Assembly: GCA_947065955.1 (NCBI GenBank)
Contig: CAMSXY010000094.1
Span: forward strand, 1-5,142
Length of the DNA: 5,142 nucleotides
Source: an uncultured Caryophanales bacterium
Lineage (GTDB): Bacteria > Bacillota_I > Bacilli_A > RF39 > UBA660
Direction of reading: 5' to 3'
In this document: positions 1 through 5,096 of the stretch, one piece after another
Layout: each line of letters begins with the position of its first letter
Position numbering within the stretch: the stretch's first letter is position 1
Made by a program: the position numbers and the translations under genes
The notes under the pieces: generated by a model
Databases searched by the model: none
Seen by the model: only the letters and a program-made list of their open reading frames with translations
What the model was told of the DNA's origin: nothing

Positions 1-226
1 CTTCCTTCTCTAAAACAATCTTTCTCAATTCATCTAGATCTACAATTCCACTTTTAAACATTTGCTCAATTTGTTGTAATTTGTTTTCTCTTTTTGTGAG
101 AAAGTCTAGTTTTTGTTTTAACTCTTTTGTTTTAATAATCATTTGTTGCAATAATTTTACAAATTGAATTCTTCTACAACTTCTTGTTTTAATGTATATT
201 TCGTTATATAACAATTCATTGTTCAT
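1..226 (-). CDS. Coiled-coil phage protein, N-terminal part (truncated by window edge)
   Basis: An open frame starts at ATG 226-224 and stays open to base 1, giving 75 codons with no stop. It begins MNNELLYNEIYIKTRS and continues with a Lys/Gln/Leu-rich helical stretch (about residues 22-56) with heptad-like hydrophobic spacing, followed by a less charged helix containing DLDELRKIVLEKE. A good Shine-Dalgarno (AGGAG at 235-239, 8-base spacer) precedes the ATG. The start lies one base after the stop of the RuvC-like gene, so it belongs to the same operon. I recognise no family. Small coiled-coil proteins are common in phage early operons and can be scaffolds, regulators or structural helpers, and nothing visible favours one of these. 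The C-terminus is missing, so a downstream domain cannot be excluded. Confidence 0.75.
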   Translation of the reverse strand, partial: MNNELLYNEIYIKTRSCRRIQFVKLLQQMIIKTKELKQKLDFLTKRENKLQQIEQMFKSGIVDLDELRKIVLEKE

Positions 227-227
227 A

Positions 228-689
228 TTAATTACTCCTGTCCAAATAAGTGATTCCAACAGCATAAGCACTCCAAATGTCTGCTTTAAATCCATAAAAC
301 CACCCTTTATTTTTCTTCGTTCCAACCCCCCCAAAGCGATCAATTAAGGCTTGTCTTATATTGCTGTCTTTAGCTTTCATACTTCCGCAAAGATTTATTT
401 TTTCATCTTTTCTATAAATAAATGAATGTTTTAAACTTACATAATTTATAAATTCTTGTACAAAACGTCCTATCCAAACACAAGTTTCGAATACTTCTTT
501 CCCAACCGGCATTCCATAAGAAGCAACCATTTCGATTGCTAAACTTTCGATACCTTTTGAAAATCTTGTATTAATTAGCTCTATAAGTTGATTATTATCA
601 ATTTTTCCAAATTCTACAGGTTTGTAGTTGTTTTTGTCTATTACACAATAAGCACTTTCTATATTACCTGGATCAATAGCTAATATCAC
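228..689 (-). CDS. Phage RuvC-like Holliday-junction endonuclease
   Basis: This 153-residue protein has the RNase H-like fold signature of RuvC-type nucleases. The first strand is ILAIDPGN, with catalytic-type Asp6. The second acidic site is Glu53 in LAIEMVASYG. The family block GMPVGKEVFETCVWIGRF follows at 59-76, then NLCGSMKAKDSNIRQALIDRFG at about 99-120 and KADIWSAYAVG with Asp137 near the end. Such proteins are found in many Bacillota phages and resemble the lactococcal phage bIL67 RuvC group. The expected role is cutting four-way or branched DNA made during recombination-dependent replication, before packaging. The start is GTG (689-687), preceded by AAGGAG at 697-702 with a 7-base spacer. 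It overlaps the HNH stop by four bases (GTGA), suggesting translational coupling. The RuvC DxxD pair reads D-I-W-S here, so the last acidic residue is not obvious. The family call is firm; the biochemical activity is inferred. Confidence 0.9.
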   Translation of the reverse strand: MILAIDPGNIESAYCVIDKNNYKPVEFGKIDNNQLIELINTRFSKGIESLAIEMVASYGMPVGKEVFETCVWIGRFVQEFINYVSLKHSFIYRKDEKINLCGSMKAKDSNIRQALIDRFGGVGTKKNKGWFYGFKADIWSAYAVGITYLDRSN

Positions 690-1021
690 CTAGATTCTCC
701 TTTCTTATAAACCAATTCTTCTTCATTCCAATTTCCATACTTGCTTTGAAGATATTTTCTAATTTTATTTTTGATTTCTTCTCTTTCTTTTCTAGTTCCA
801 AAATCATATTTTCTATGACATTTATTTATCGTTAATTCTGTACACATAGTAACTATATTCTTTTCTATTCCTAATCCACCTTTTGAACGTGGAATATAAT
901 GTGCATTAGGCATTACATTATAAGAATTTCCACAAATGACACAACAACCATTATCTCTTTCAAAAACTTTTTTCTTGACATTCTGTGGAATATCAGTTGC
1001 TTTACTTCTTTTAGTTTTCAT
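686..1021 (-). CDS. Small HNH endonuclease
   Basis: This is a 111-residue HNH nuclease counted from ATG 1021-1019. It has a basic N-terminus (MKTKRSKATDIPQNVKKKVFERD), a zinc-knuckle pair C27-x2-C30, the first HNH histidine in AHYIPRSKGG (His41), Asn55 in EKNIVTMC, and C60 plus CHRKYD with His69 near the end. Cys27, Cys30, Cys60 and Cys68 fit a structural zinc site, and His41, Asn55 and His69 fit the beta-beta-alpha metal catalytic site. The frame is open upstream to an ATG at 1078, but that would give a 68-base overlap with the previous gene and adds a non-conserved leader. The 1021 start gives an 11-base overlap like those of its neighbours. The Shine-Dalgarno is weak (GAGAGAAG), so coupling to the upstream gene is likely. 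It is compact and lacks intron or intein features, so it looks like a phage housekeeping nuclease rather than a homing enzyme. Substrate unknown. Confidence 0.87.
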   Translation of the reverse strand: MKTKRSKATDIPQNVKKKVFERDNGCCVICGNSYNVMPNAHYIPRSKGGLGIEKNIVTMCTELTINKCHRKYDFGTRKEREEIKNKIRKYLQSKYGNWNEEELVYKKGESR

Positions 1022-1316
1022 TCCAACGACTTCTCTCGTTATCACAAACTTGTTTATATACAACTCTACAAAACTCATGTAATACCATTAAAATTCGATA
1101 TTTATGATATGCCCATTGTTGCAAATCTGATTTCGAAACGTTATATTCTTTTGAATATTTACTCGCATTAAATGAAATCTCGTTCCATCTGTCAGCGCAA
1201 ACAATCATCATTTTGGCTAATTGATAAGCTGTATTTTTATCTTCTGGAGATAAAGTCTCGTAATTATCTAAAAGCATTTGATATTGTTCTAAATCCTCTT
1301 TAAATATTCCTATCAT
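1011..1316 (-). CDS. Hypothetical phage protein (101 aa)
   Basis: I do not recognise this protein. It is 101 residues long and looks mostly helical, with no transmembrane segment, signal peptide or cysteine-rich site. The N-terminal part (FKEDLEQYQMLLDNYETLSPEDKN) resembles a helix-turn-helix hairpin. The middle carries YSKEYNVSKSDLQQW (54-68), a spacing that could be a small DNA-binding helix pair, but this is weak. The C-terminal part is aromatic and basic (WAYHKYRILMVLHEFCRVVYKQV). It has a strong ribosome binding site, AGGGAGG at 1323-1329, with a 6-base spacer to ATG 1316-1314. Its start overlaps the end of the MBL gene by 17 bases, and its end overlaps the HNH gene by 11 bases. The position suggests an accessory protein of the recombination module, with no stronger basis than location. 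Confidence 0.85.
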   Translation of the reverse strand: MIGIFKEDLEQYQMLLDNYETLSPEDKNTAYQLAKMMIVCADRWNEISFNASKYSKEYNVSKSDLQQWAYHKYRILMVLHEFCRVVYKQVCDNERSRWNEN

Positions 1317-1959
1317 CTTTTACCTCCCTTTCTTTATGTTCATGCATATATACTAAAATAGAATCTTCTTTTGCATTTTCTAAAAAGAAATTAGTACATT
1401 GTTCTTTACTTAAATGTGTTTTTTCAACTCGGAATTCATATGCATACTCATTATTTTCAATTTTGCTTTGAATCTTCTTTTTTAGTTCAAGTTCCTCATA
1501 GTTTCCCTCTAAAAGATACAAATCATATTCTTTAGCTCGAATTCCTTCTAAGTGTGCTGTATCTGTAATATAGAGTATCTTTTTGTCTTTACAGTAAATT
1601 CTGTATCCACAATTTGGAACGTCATGATAAGCCTTTATAGGCATTATTTGAAATAATGAATAATCATACTTTTGTCCAATTTTTAAAACATCTATATTTT
1701 TCTTTGGAACACCGCAATCGATTAAGTTTTGAACAAGCCAGTTGCAACAAGCGAATCGTAATGTAGGTCTTTCTTGTGATAGTCTTTTTATAGTTACTTT
1801 GTTAAAGTGATCAGAATGAATGTGAGTTAGAAGAACTATTTTTATGTTTTTATAATAGTTCTTCAACTTTTTAAAACTCACGCCACAATCAATTAAAATG
1901 ATTTCTTCTATGACTGTTGCATTTCCATCGCTACCAGAATTTAAAATTTTATATTTCAC
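1300..1959 (-). CDS. MBL-fold metallohydrolase (phage recombination-cassette type)
   Basis: This 219-residue protein belongs to the metallo-beta-lactamase fold. The N-terminal strands read KILNSGSDGNATVI and ILIDCGVSF. The metal motif HxHxDH is intact as His46-Ile-His48-Ser-Asp50-His51 in LLTHIHSDHF. Further candidate ligands are His112 in AYHDVPNCGYRI, Asp133 in YITDTAHL, and His182 in KTHLSKEQ. A late histidine pair lies in VYMHEHKE (206 and 208). The HDVxNxGY and HLS blocks are typical of the MBL proteins found beside recT in Bacillota phages; cellular relatives include the YycJ/WalJ group, for which exonuclease activity has been reported. The start is GTG 1959-1957, overlapping the recT stop by 11 bases. 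There is no clear Shine-Dalgarno, so expression probably depends on coupling to recT translation. The fold and metal site are seen; a nuclease role in recombination is inferred. Confidence 0.9.
   Translation of the reverse strand: MKYKILNSGSDGNATVIEEIILIDCGVSFKKLKNYYKNIKIVLLTHIHSDHFNKVTIKRLSQERPTLRFACCNWLVQNLIDCGVPKKNIDVLKIGQKYDYSLFQIMPIKAYHDVPNCGYRIYCKDKKILYITDTAHLEGIRAKEYDLYLLEGNYEELELKKKIQSKIENNEYAYEFRVEKTHLSKEQCTNFFLENAKEDSILVYMHEHKEREVKDDRNI
1323..1329 (-). promoter_or_regulatory. Ribosome binding site of the 101-residue gene
   Basis: AGGGAGG on the minus strand with a 6-base spacer to ATG 1316. It lies inside the end of the MBL gene and supports the 17-base overlap between the two genes. 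Confidence 0.75.
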
Positions 1960-2869
1960 TTAAATTCATCTGCTTCATAATTTTGGAATCTGTTACACTG
2001 CCTACTTCTTTATTTTCTTCATCAATTTGTTCAATAATTAACTGATTTTCTTCGATATTATCAATGTATTCATGACCTCCGTCTTCACGAATTACTGCCA
2101 TATCATTTTCATAAGCAGTTTGCATTTCAATGCTCATCGGACAGCCACCTTTAGAAATTAATTGGCGTAACATTGTCTTGTAAGCCATTCCATCAAAATC
2201 CTTATACCAAAATGAAGAATACTTCCACAAATCACCTTCCGGGACTTGCCCACTTTTTAGTTTTTCGTATCCAGCAATGCTAAAAGCATTCGAATATTTA
2301 TCTGCATGTTTCAACATTTTTTCTTTAGACCAATACATCGTTTTTCTAAAACCATTACTTAATTCAAACATCGCATAATACCCTATTGTTTTGGCATTTT
2401 CTCTTTCTATTTCATCATCAATAAGTTTAACTTCGATTTCTTCATTCAAAGGATCGTAACTTAATAACTCACCTCCTTTAATAGTTAATACGTTTAGCTT
2501 TTTTAAAAGTCCAGAACGAATGGCTAATTGTTGATATCCTTTGTATCCTAATTGAAATTGTGCCTCTTTAATTCCTTTTTTTGTATTTTTAAAAGGCACC
2601 ATATAGAATTGTCCTAATTGTGGACTTGGACTTAAATTTAAAGCTGCACCGATTAAGGCTGCACTAAAAATACTTGTATTTGTACATTCCTTCAAAGTCG
2701 GATTATTTTGTACTGCACTTACAATGCTTGTAATAAATTGTTGACCTTGTTTTCCACCAACAATTGATTCTACTTTTTTCTTAACAATATCGTTTGACAT
2801 AAACATATCAAAAGCCATTGTATCTTTTGTAACTGGTTGTTTTGTTTGAGCGGTTACTACATTATTCAT
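1949..2869 (-). CDS. recT: RecT family single-strand DNA annealing protein
   Basis: RecT binds single-stranded DNA and anneals complementary strands in phage recombination, usually alongside a 5'-3' exonuclease. Numbered from ATG 2869 (306 residues), family blocks are NPTLKECTNTSIFSAALIGA (56-75), LNLSPSPQLGQFYMVPFKN (77-95), the AQFQLGYKGYQQLAIRSG block (103-120), and WYKDFDGMAYKTMLRQLISKGG (221-242), followed by an acidic tail typical of the family. The frame is open upstream to ATG 2887, but the GGAGG at 2878-2882 lies inside that extension and is 8 bases before ATG 2869, so 2869 is the better start (MNNVVTAQTK). It overlaps the DUF1351 stop by 8 bases. Length and motifs look complete, with no sign of decay. 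The assignment is firm; the exact DNA-end partner in this phage is not visible. Confidence 0.96.
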   Translation of the reverse strand: MNNVVTAQTKQPVTKDTMAFDMFMSNDIVKKKVESIVGGKQGQQFITSIVSAVQNNPTLKECTNTSIFSAALIGAALNLSPSPQLGQFYMVPFKNTKKGIKEAQFQLGYKGYQQLAIRSGLLKKLNVLTIKGGELLSYDPLNEEIEVKLIDDEIERENAKTIGYYAMFELSNGFRKTMYWSKEKMLKHADKYSNAFSIAGYEKLKSGQVPEGDLWKYSSFWYKDFDGMAYKTMLRQLISKGGCPMSIEMQTAYENDMAVIREDGGHEYIDNIEENQLIIEQIDEENKEVGSVTDSKIMKQMNLSEI

Positions 2870-3686
2870 AATCATATCCTCCAACATTTAAAAATTCTTT
2901 TAATCTTTTTGCTTGTTCTTTTGAACAACGTACTTTGAAATGAAATTCAAAAATTTCCTCTTTTTCTTCTCTTGGTGCCTGCAATACCCCTTCTACCTTT
3001 TCAATTACTTCTCGTTCTTTTTCAATGACCCCTTTCTTTTGTTCTTCTTTTTGACTAATTAGATTTAATGTTGCGTGTCTATCATTTACTGTTTTAATAG
3101 CAGAAGAGAGATCTTTTGATTTTAAATATTCAACTAAAATCTCGTTTGAATTTTCAATAGAATTAATTGTTGCTATATCCTTTGCTATTGAATCAACTTT
3201 TTGGATCACTTCTTCTTTTGCTTTCTTAGTCAATTCTTTTTTTTCTGTCAATAATCCTAAAGTTATGTTTATATTTAATTCTTCAAACGATAGATAGCTT
3301 TCATCTATATTTTTAGAAATACGATATTCTTCAAAATAAATTTTTAATTTTTCTAAAATAGTGTTTTTAATTTCATTTTCAACGTTATCAATTTTTTCTT
3401 TCAAAATGACATCAGCATTTTTAAACTTATCACTCACATAATTACTATAAGTTTCTTCAAATTTGGCATATGGTTCTAAAATTTTATTTTTAACTATTTT
3501 TCTCTGTGTTTCTAATTCTTTAAACTTATTAGATAATTCTGCCCTAACCTTTTTGACTTCTTTTACTGTTTCTTCACTACAAATTAAATTTGTAGCATTA
3601 TTAACTTTTAAATCTATTTCTTCACTTAATTTTTTTAAGTTTTCTTCAATTATTGGTAATTGTTTTACTATAATTAATTCTTCCAT
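2862..3686 (-). CDS. DUF1351 phage protein (RecT-associated)
   Basis: This 274-residue, highly charged and largely helical protein matches the DUF1351 family by its layout. A long helical N-terminal half (about 12-120) carries CSEETVKEVKKVRAELSN and KNKILEPYAKFE. A second helical region follows at 145-210, then a Glu/Lys-rich linker (212-244). The conserved C-terminal module is FEFHFKVRCSKEQAKRLKEFLNVGG (246-270). DUF1351 genes commonly lie just upstream of recT in Bacillota phages, as here. Their biochemical role is not established; a DNA-end or nuclease-modulating function in the recombination cassette is an inference from location and the coiled-coil character. The start ATG 3686-3684 has a purine-rich site (AGAGGGAGA at 3691-3699). 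The gene starts 12 bases after the upstream stop and its stop overlaps the recT start by 8 bases. Confidence 0.9.
   Translation of the reverse strand: MEELIIVKQLPIIEENLKKLSEEIDLKVNNATNLICSEETVKEVKKVRAELSNKFKELETQRKIVKNKILEPYAKFEETYSNYVSDKFKNADVILKEKIDNVENEIKNTILEKLKIYFEEYRISKNIDESYLSFEELNINITLGLLTEKKELTKKAKEEVIQKVDSIAKDIATINSIENSNEILVEYLKSKDLSSAIKTVNDRHATLNLISQKEEQKKGVIEKEREVIEKVEGVLQAPREEKEEIFEFHFKVRCSKEQAKRLKEFLNVGGYDYE
2878..2882 (-). promoter_or_regulatory. Ribosome binding site that fixes the recT start
   Basis: GGAGG on the minus strand lies 8 bases before ATG 2869-2867. It is only 2 bases before the in-frame ATG at 2875 and lies inside the frame opened by ATG 2887, so it supports 2869 as the recT start. 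Confidence 0.8.
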
Positions 3687-3698
3687 AAAATCTCCCTC

Positions 3699-3935
3699 TT
3701 AAATTTCTACATTTTTAGTAAGTGTTTTTAATGCACTTACTTTCATTTGATCGTTTACATCAGATTTAATGTATTTAATGAATTCTTTTAAAGTTCCTTC
3801 TAAATATTCGGTTTGTGATGTTAAAGTGTGAATTTCATCTTGTAGTTTTTCAATTTCATTGTCTTTTTCTGCAATATCACGTTCATATGTGCAATATGAA
3901 ATTTTTTCTGGAAAAAATTCTTCATAACTATTCAC
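3699..3935 (-). CDS. Small coiled-coil phage protein (78 aa)
   Basis: This 78-residue protein has no family that I recognise. After a short aromatic N-terminus (MNSYEEFFPEKISYCTYERD), residues 18-55 form a clear coiled-coil candidate (AEKDNEIEKLQDEIHTLTSQ and onward), followed by a Lys-rich tail. No membrane segment is present. The start is GTG 3935-3933: an in-frame TGA lies three codons upstream and no in-frame ATG follows until late in the protein. The likely ribosome site (AGAGGAGA inside the end of the DnaD gene) is about 12 bases away, longer than usual, and the gene overlaps the DnaD stop by 8 bases, so coupling is likely. In many phages a helicase loader or a small accessory protein sits at this place. 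This one is far too short for a DnaC-type loader and has no Walker motif. Confidence 0.8.
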   Translation of the reverse strand: MNSYEEFFPEKISYCTYERDIAEKDNEIEKLQDEIHTLTSQTEYLEGTLKEFIKYIKSDVNDQMKVSALKTLTKNVEI

Positions 3936-4761
3936 TTTCTTTCATCATCTCCTCTAATTCTTTTATTTCTTCATCATTTAAAACTTTGCTTTCAATTTTT
4001 TTATTAAACCAGTCTGGCTTCATTTCTGCTTTTTTTTGTTTAGTTTCTGACTTACACTCTTTTAACGTTTTGAAATGTTTATCAAACCAATTTTTTAAAA
4101 TTGCTTCAACATAACTAAAATTTTTTTTATCATTTAAAATTGCTTTTTCAAAAGCATATTTGATAATATCTTCATTAAATTTGAAATCATTCTGCCACTC
4201 AAAAACCCTTGAAACCTCTGTTGGAGAAATAGTCCTTCCGAAATTTTTTTCAACATAATTAAATAAGTTAATATTATTATCAATTTCAATTTCATTTTCA
4301 GTTGCATTTTCATTTTCAGAGTTTGCTGGATCATTTGCTTCTGCTTTTGCTTGAGTATTTGCTTTAGCAAAATCCTTAGCATTTTTTTTGTTTACACCTT
4401 TTTTGCCTGCTTCTGACCTTTTATCACTTATAATTCCATCATTTTTCATTCTTTTTTGAAATAACATATCTTCTTCCAAAATTAAAACTTTTTCGTCTAA
4501 TAATTCAATCAAGGATTCTTCGATTTCAGACAAATCGTATGGCATTTGTTTAGCAAGTTTTAAAGCAAAGTTTTTTATGTTGCTATCAGTTTGCTTGTCT
4601 TTTTGCTTAAGCAAAATACAACCATATTTATCACTTTTGTGCAAAATACACATAATTCTAATATAAACACCTGTAGATTTTGCACTACATTCTATTAATT
4701 TTTCATCAGTTAAAAAATCTTGCACGTACAAAGGTAAGTAAGGTTGATTTCTTAAAGACAT
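3928..4761 (-). CDS. DnaD-domain phage replication protein (replisome organizer)
   Basis: This 277-residue replication initiator has a two-domain plan. The N-terminal winged-helix-like module (about 7-105) begins PYLPLYVQDFLTDEKL and contains STGVYIRIMCIL, similar to phage replisome-organizer N-domains of the DUF1376/DUF4373 type. The block KRSEAGKKG (114-122) and an Ala/Asn/Glu-rich linker (about 128-165) follow. A DnaD/DnaB_2 domain occupies 166-230, with FGRTISPTEVSRVFEW and the hallmark YxxxILxxW as YVEAILKNW (217-225). The C-terminus has a PDWF motif and an acidic end. Such proteins bind the phage origin, often within their own gene, and recruit the helicase machinery. The start is ATG 4761-4759; AGGAGG at 4774-4779 is 12 bases away, a long spacer. 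No helicase loader gene follows it. The family is firm; the origin position is not identified. Confidence 0.92.
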   Translation of the reverse strand: MSLRNQPYLPLYVQDFLTDEKLIECSAKSTGVYIRIMCILHKSDKYGCILLKQKDKQTDSNIKNFALKLAKQMPYDLSEIEESLIELLDEKVLILEEDMLFQKRMKNDGIISDKRSEAGKKGVNKKNAKDFAKANTQAKAEANDPANSENENATENEIEIDNNINLFNYVEKNFGRTISPTEVSRVFEWQNDFKFNEDIIKYAFEKAILNDKKNFSYVEAILKNWFDKHFKTLKECKSETKQKKAEMKPDWFNKKIESKVLNDEEIKELEEMMKESE

Positions 4762-4773
4762 ATTCCACTCTTG

Positions 4774-4779
4774 CCTCCT
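4774..4779 (-). promoter_or_regulatory. Ribosome binding site with long spacer for the DnaD-like gene
   Basis: AGGAGG on the minus strand lies 12 bases before ATG 4761. A GTG at 4768-4766 is closer (5 bases) but opens another frame that stops after about 20 codons, so ATG 4761 is retained. The long spacer may lower initiation. Confidence 0.6.
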
Positions 4780-4829
4780 CTCTTTTCTTAAATTTGCATT
4801 TTCTAAATTTTTCAGTTATAATTAAATCG

Positions 4830-4985
4830 TTAATTTTTTTCATAAATTAATGACCTGTCGTTGTCGCTAGCAACGACATTTTTTTGTGTATCATTTTGTG
4901 TATTAAAATGTGCGTCAATAAATAAGACTGCTAGTACACTAATAAAAAAGCATATCATCACTTTACTTTTAAACACTTCTTTCAT
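4830..4985 (-). CDS. Small single-span membrane protein (51 aa)
   Basis: This 51-residue protein starts MKEVFKSKVM and has one strongly hydrophobic segment at about residues 9-24 (VMICFFISVLAVLFID). A polar, Asn/Gln/Asp-rich tail follows, with a short internal repeat NTQNDTQKN. The basic N-terminus followed by a hydrophobic core suggests a membrane anchor with the tail outside, or a signal-like sequence; there is no convincing cleavage site or lipobox. The Shine-Dalgarno is strong: AAGGAGG at 4994-5000, 8 bases before ATG 4985-4983. The start abuts the stop of the preceding small gene. A 68-base gap separates it from the DnaD gene. No family is recognised. Possible roles include host-membrane modulation or superinfection exclusion, but none can be chosen from the sequence. 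It is probably real because of the ribosome site and the coherent membrane segment. Confidence 0.72.
   Translation of the reverse strand: MKEVFKSKVMICFFISVLAVLFIDAHFNTQNDTQKNVVASDNDRSLIYEKN
4856..4885 (+). terminator. Hairpin plus T-tract resembling a plus-strand intrinsic terminator
   Basis: On the plus strand, TGTCGTTG (4856-4863) pairs perfectly with CAACGACA (4871-4878) around a 7-base loop, followed directly by seven T residues (4879-4885). This is the form of a Rho-independent terminator for rightward transcription. It lies antisense to the last third of the small membrane-protein gene, and no plus-strand gene is seen to its left. On the minus strand the T-tract precedes the hairpin as A residues, so it should not terminate the main operon. 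It might stop antisense transcripts, or be a structured mRNA element or a protein-binding palindrome instead. Confidence 0.5.
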
Positions 4986-5096
4986 TTAGATCGCCTCCTT
5001 TTGTGTTTTATATAGAAGTTTTATTGCCTCTTCTATTTCTTTCGCTTTTTCTTTCTGCTTTTTTTTGCTTGGCGGATTTACAACTTCTACTTTCAA
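4986..5096 (-). CDS. Small Lys-rich phage protein, C-terminal or near-complete part (cut by adapter)
   Basis: A 36-codon open frame reads LKVEVVNPPSKKKQKEKAKE and then IEEAIKLLYKTQKEAI before TAA at 4988-4986. The N-terminal phrase KVEVVNPPS looks like the start of short phage early proteins, so TTG 5096-5094 could be the true start, or the gene may begin just beyond the lost junction. The real sequence ends at 5096 where the adapter begins, so the upstream ribosome site is not available. The body is a single charged, Lys/Glu-rich helix. The last codons of this frame (AAG GAG GCG) form the Shine-Dalgarno of the membrane-protein gene, so the two are likely coupled. No family or function can be assigned. 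Confidence 0.6.
   Translation of the reverse strand: MKVEVVNPPSKKKQKEKAKEIEEAIKLLYKTQKEAI
4994..5000 (-). promoter_or_regulatory. Strong ribosome binding site of the small membrane protein
   Basis: AAGGAGG on the minus strand, with 8 bases before ATG 4985. It is embedded in the last codons of the upstream small gene. It is the best match to the Shine-Dalgarno consensus in the window and the main reason to accept the 51-residue gene. Confidence 0.8.

Noticed and set aside
1022..1078. N-terminal extension of the HNH protein to ATG 1078
   Set aside because: It would overlap the upstream gene by 68 bases and adds a leader not typical of HNH proteins. The inner ATG at 1021 fits the overlaps seen between the other genes.
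899..1171. Plus-strand frame of 90 codons
   Set aside because: It is antisense to the HNH gene and the 101-residue gene, with no motif and no ribosome site.
2870..2887. Six-residue N-terminal extension of RecT from ATG 2887
   Set aside because: The GGAGG ribosome site lies inside this extension and is correctly spaced for ATG 2869.
3463..3702. Plus-strand frame of 79 codons
   Set aside because: It is antisense to the DUF1351 gene, with hydrophobic composition produced by the complement of charged codons and no ribosome site.
3815..4114. Plus-strand frame of 99 codons
   Set aside because: It is antisense to the DnaD and coiled-coil genes, Phe/Ser-rich as expected for the complement of Lys/Glu-rich coding DNA, and shows no family motif.
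4134..4382. Minus-strand frame of 82 codons, Leu/Lys/Gln-rich
   Set aside because: It lies entirely inside the DnaD-like gene in another frame, over the low-complexity linker. Its monotonous composition is a by-product of that linker and it has no ribosome site.
4706..4768. GTG-started frame just before the DnaD start
   Set aside because: It is better spaced from the AGGAGG but stops after about 20 codons and encodes nothing recognisable.
4762..4829. Possible promoter in the gap before the DnaD gene (TATAAC on the minus strand at 4815-4820)
   Set aside because: No -35 element resembling TTGACA is found at a suitable distance, and A+T-rich gaps produce such -10 matches by chance.
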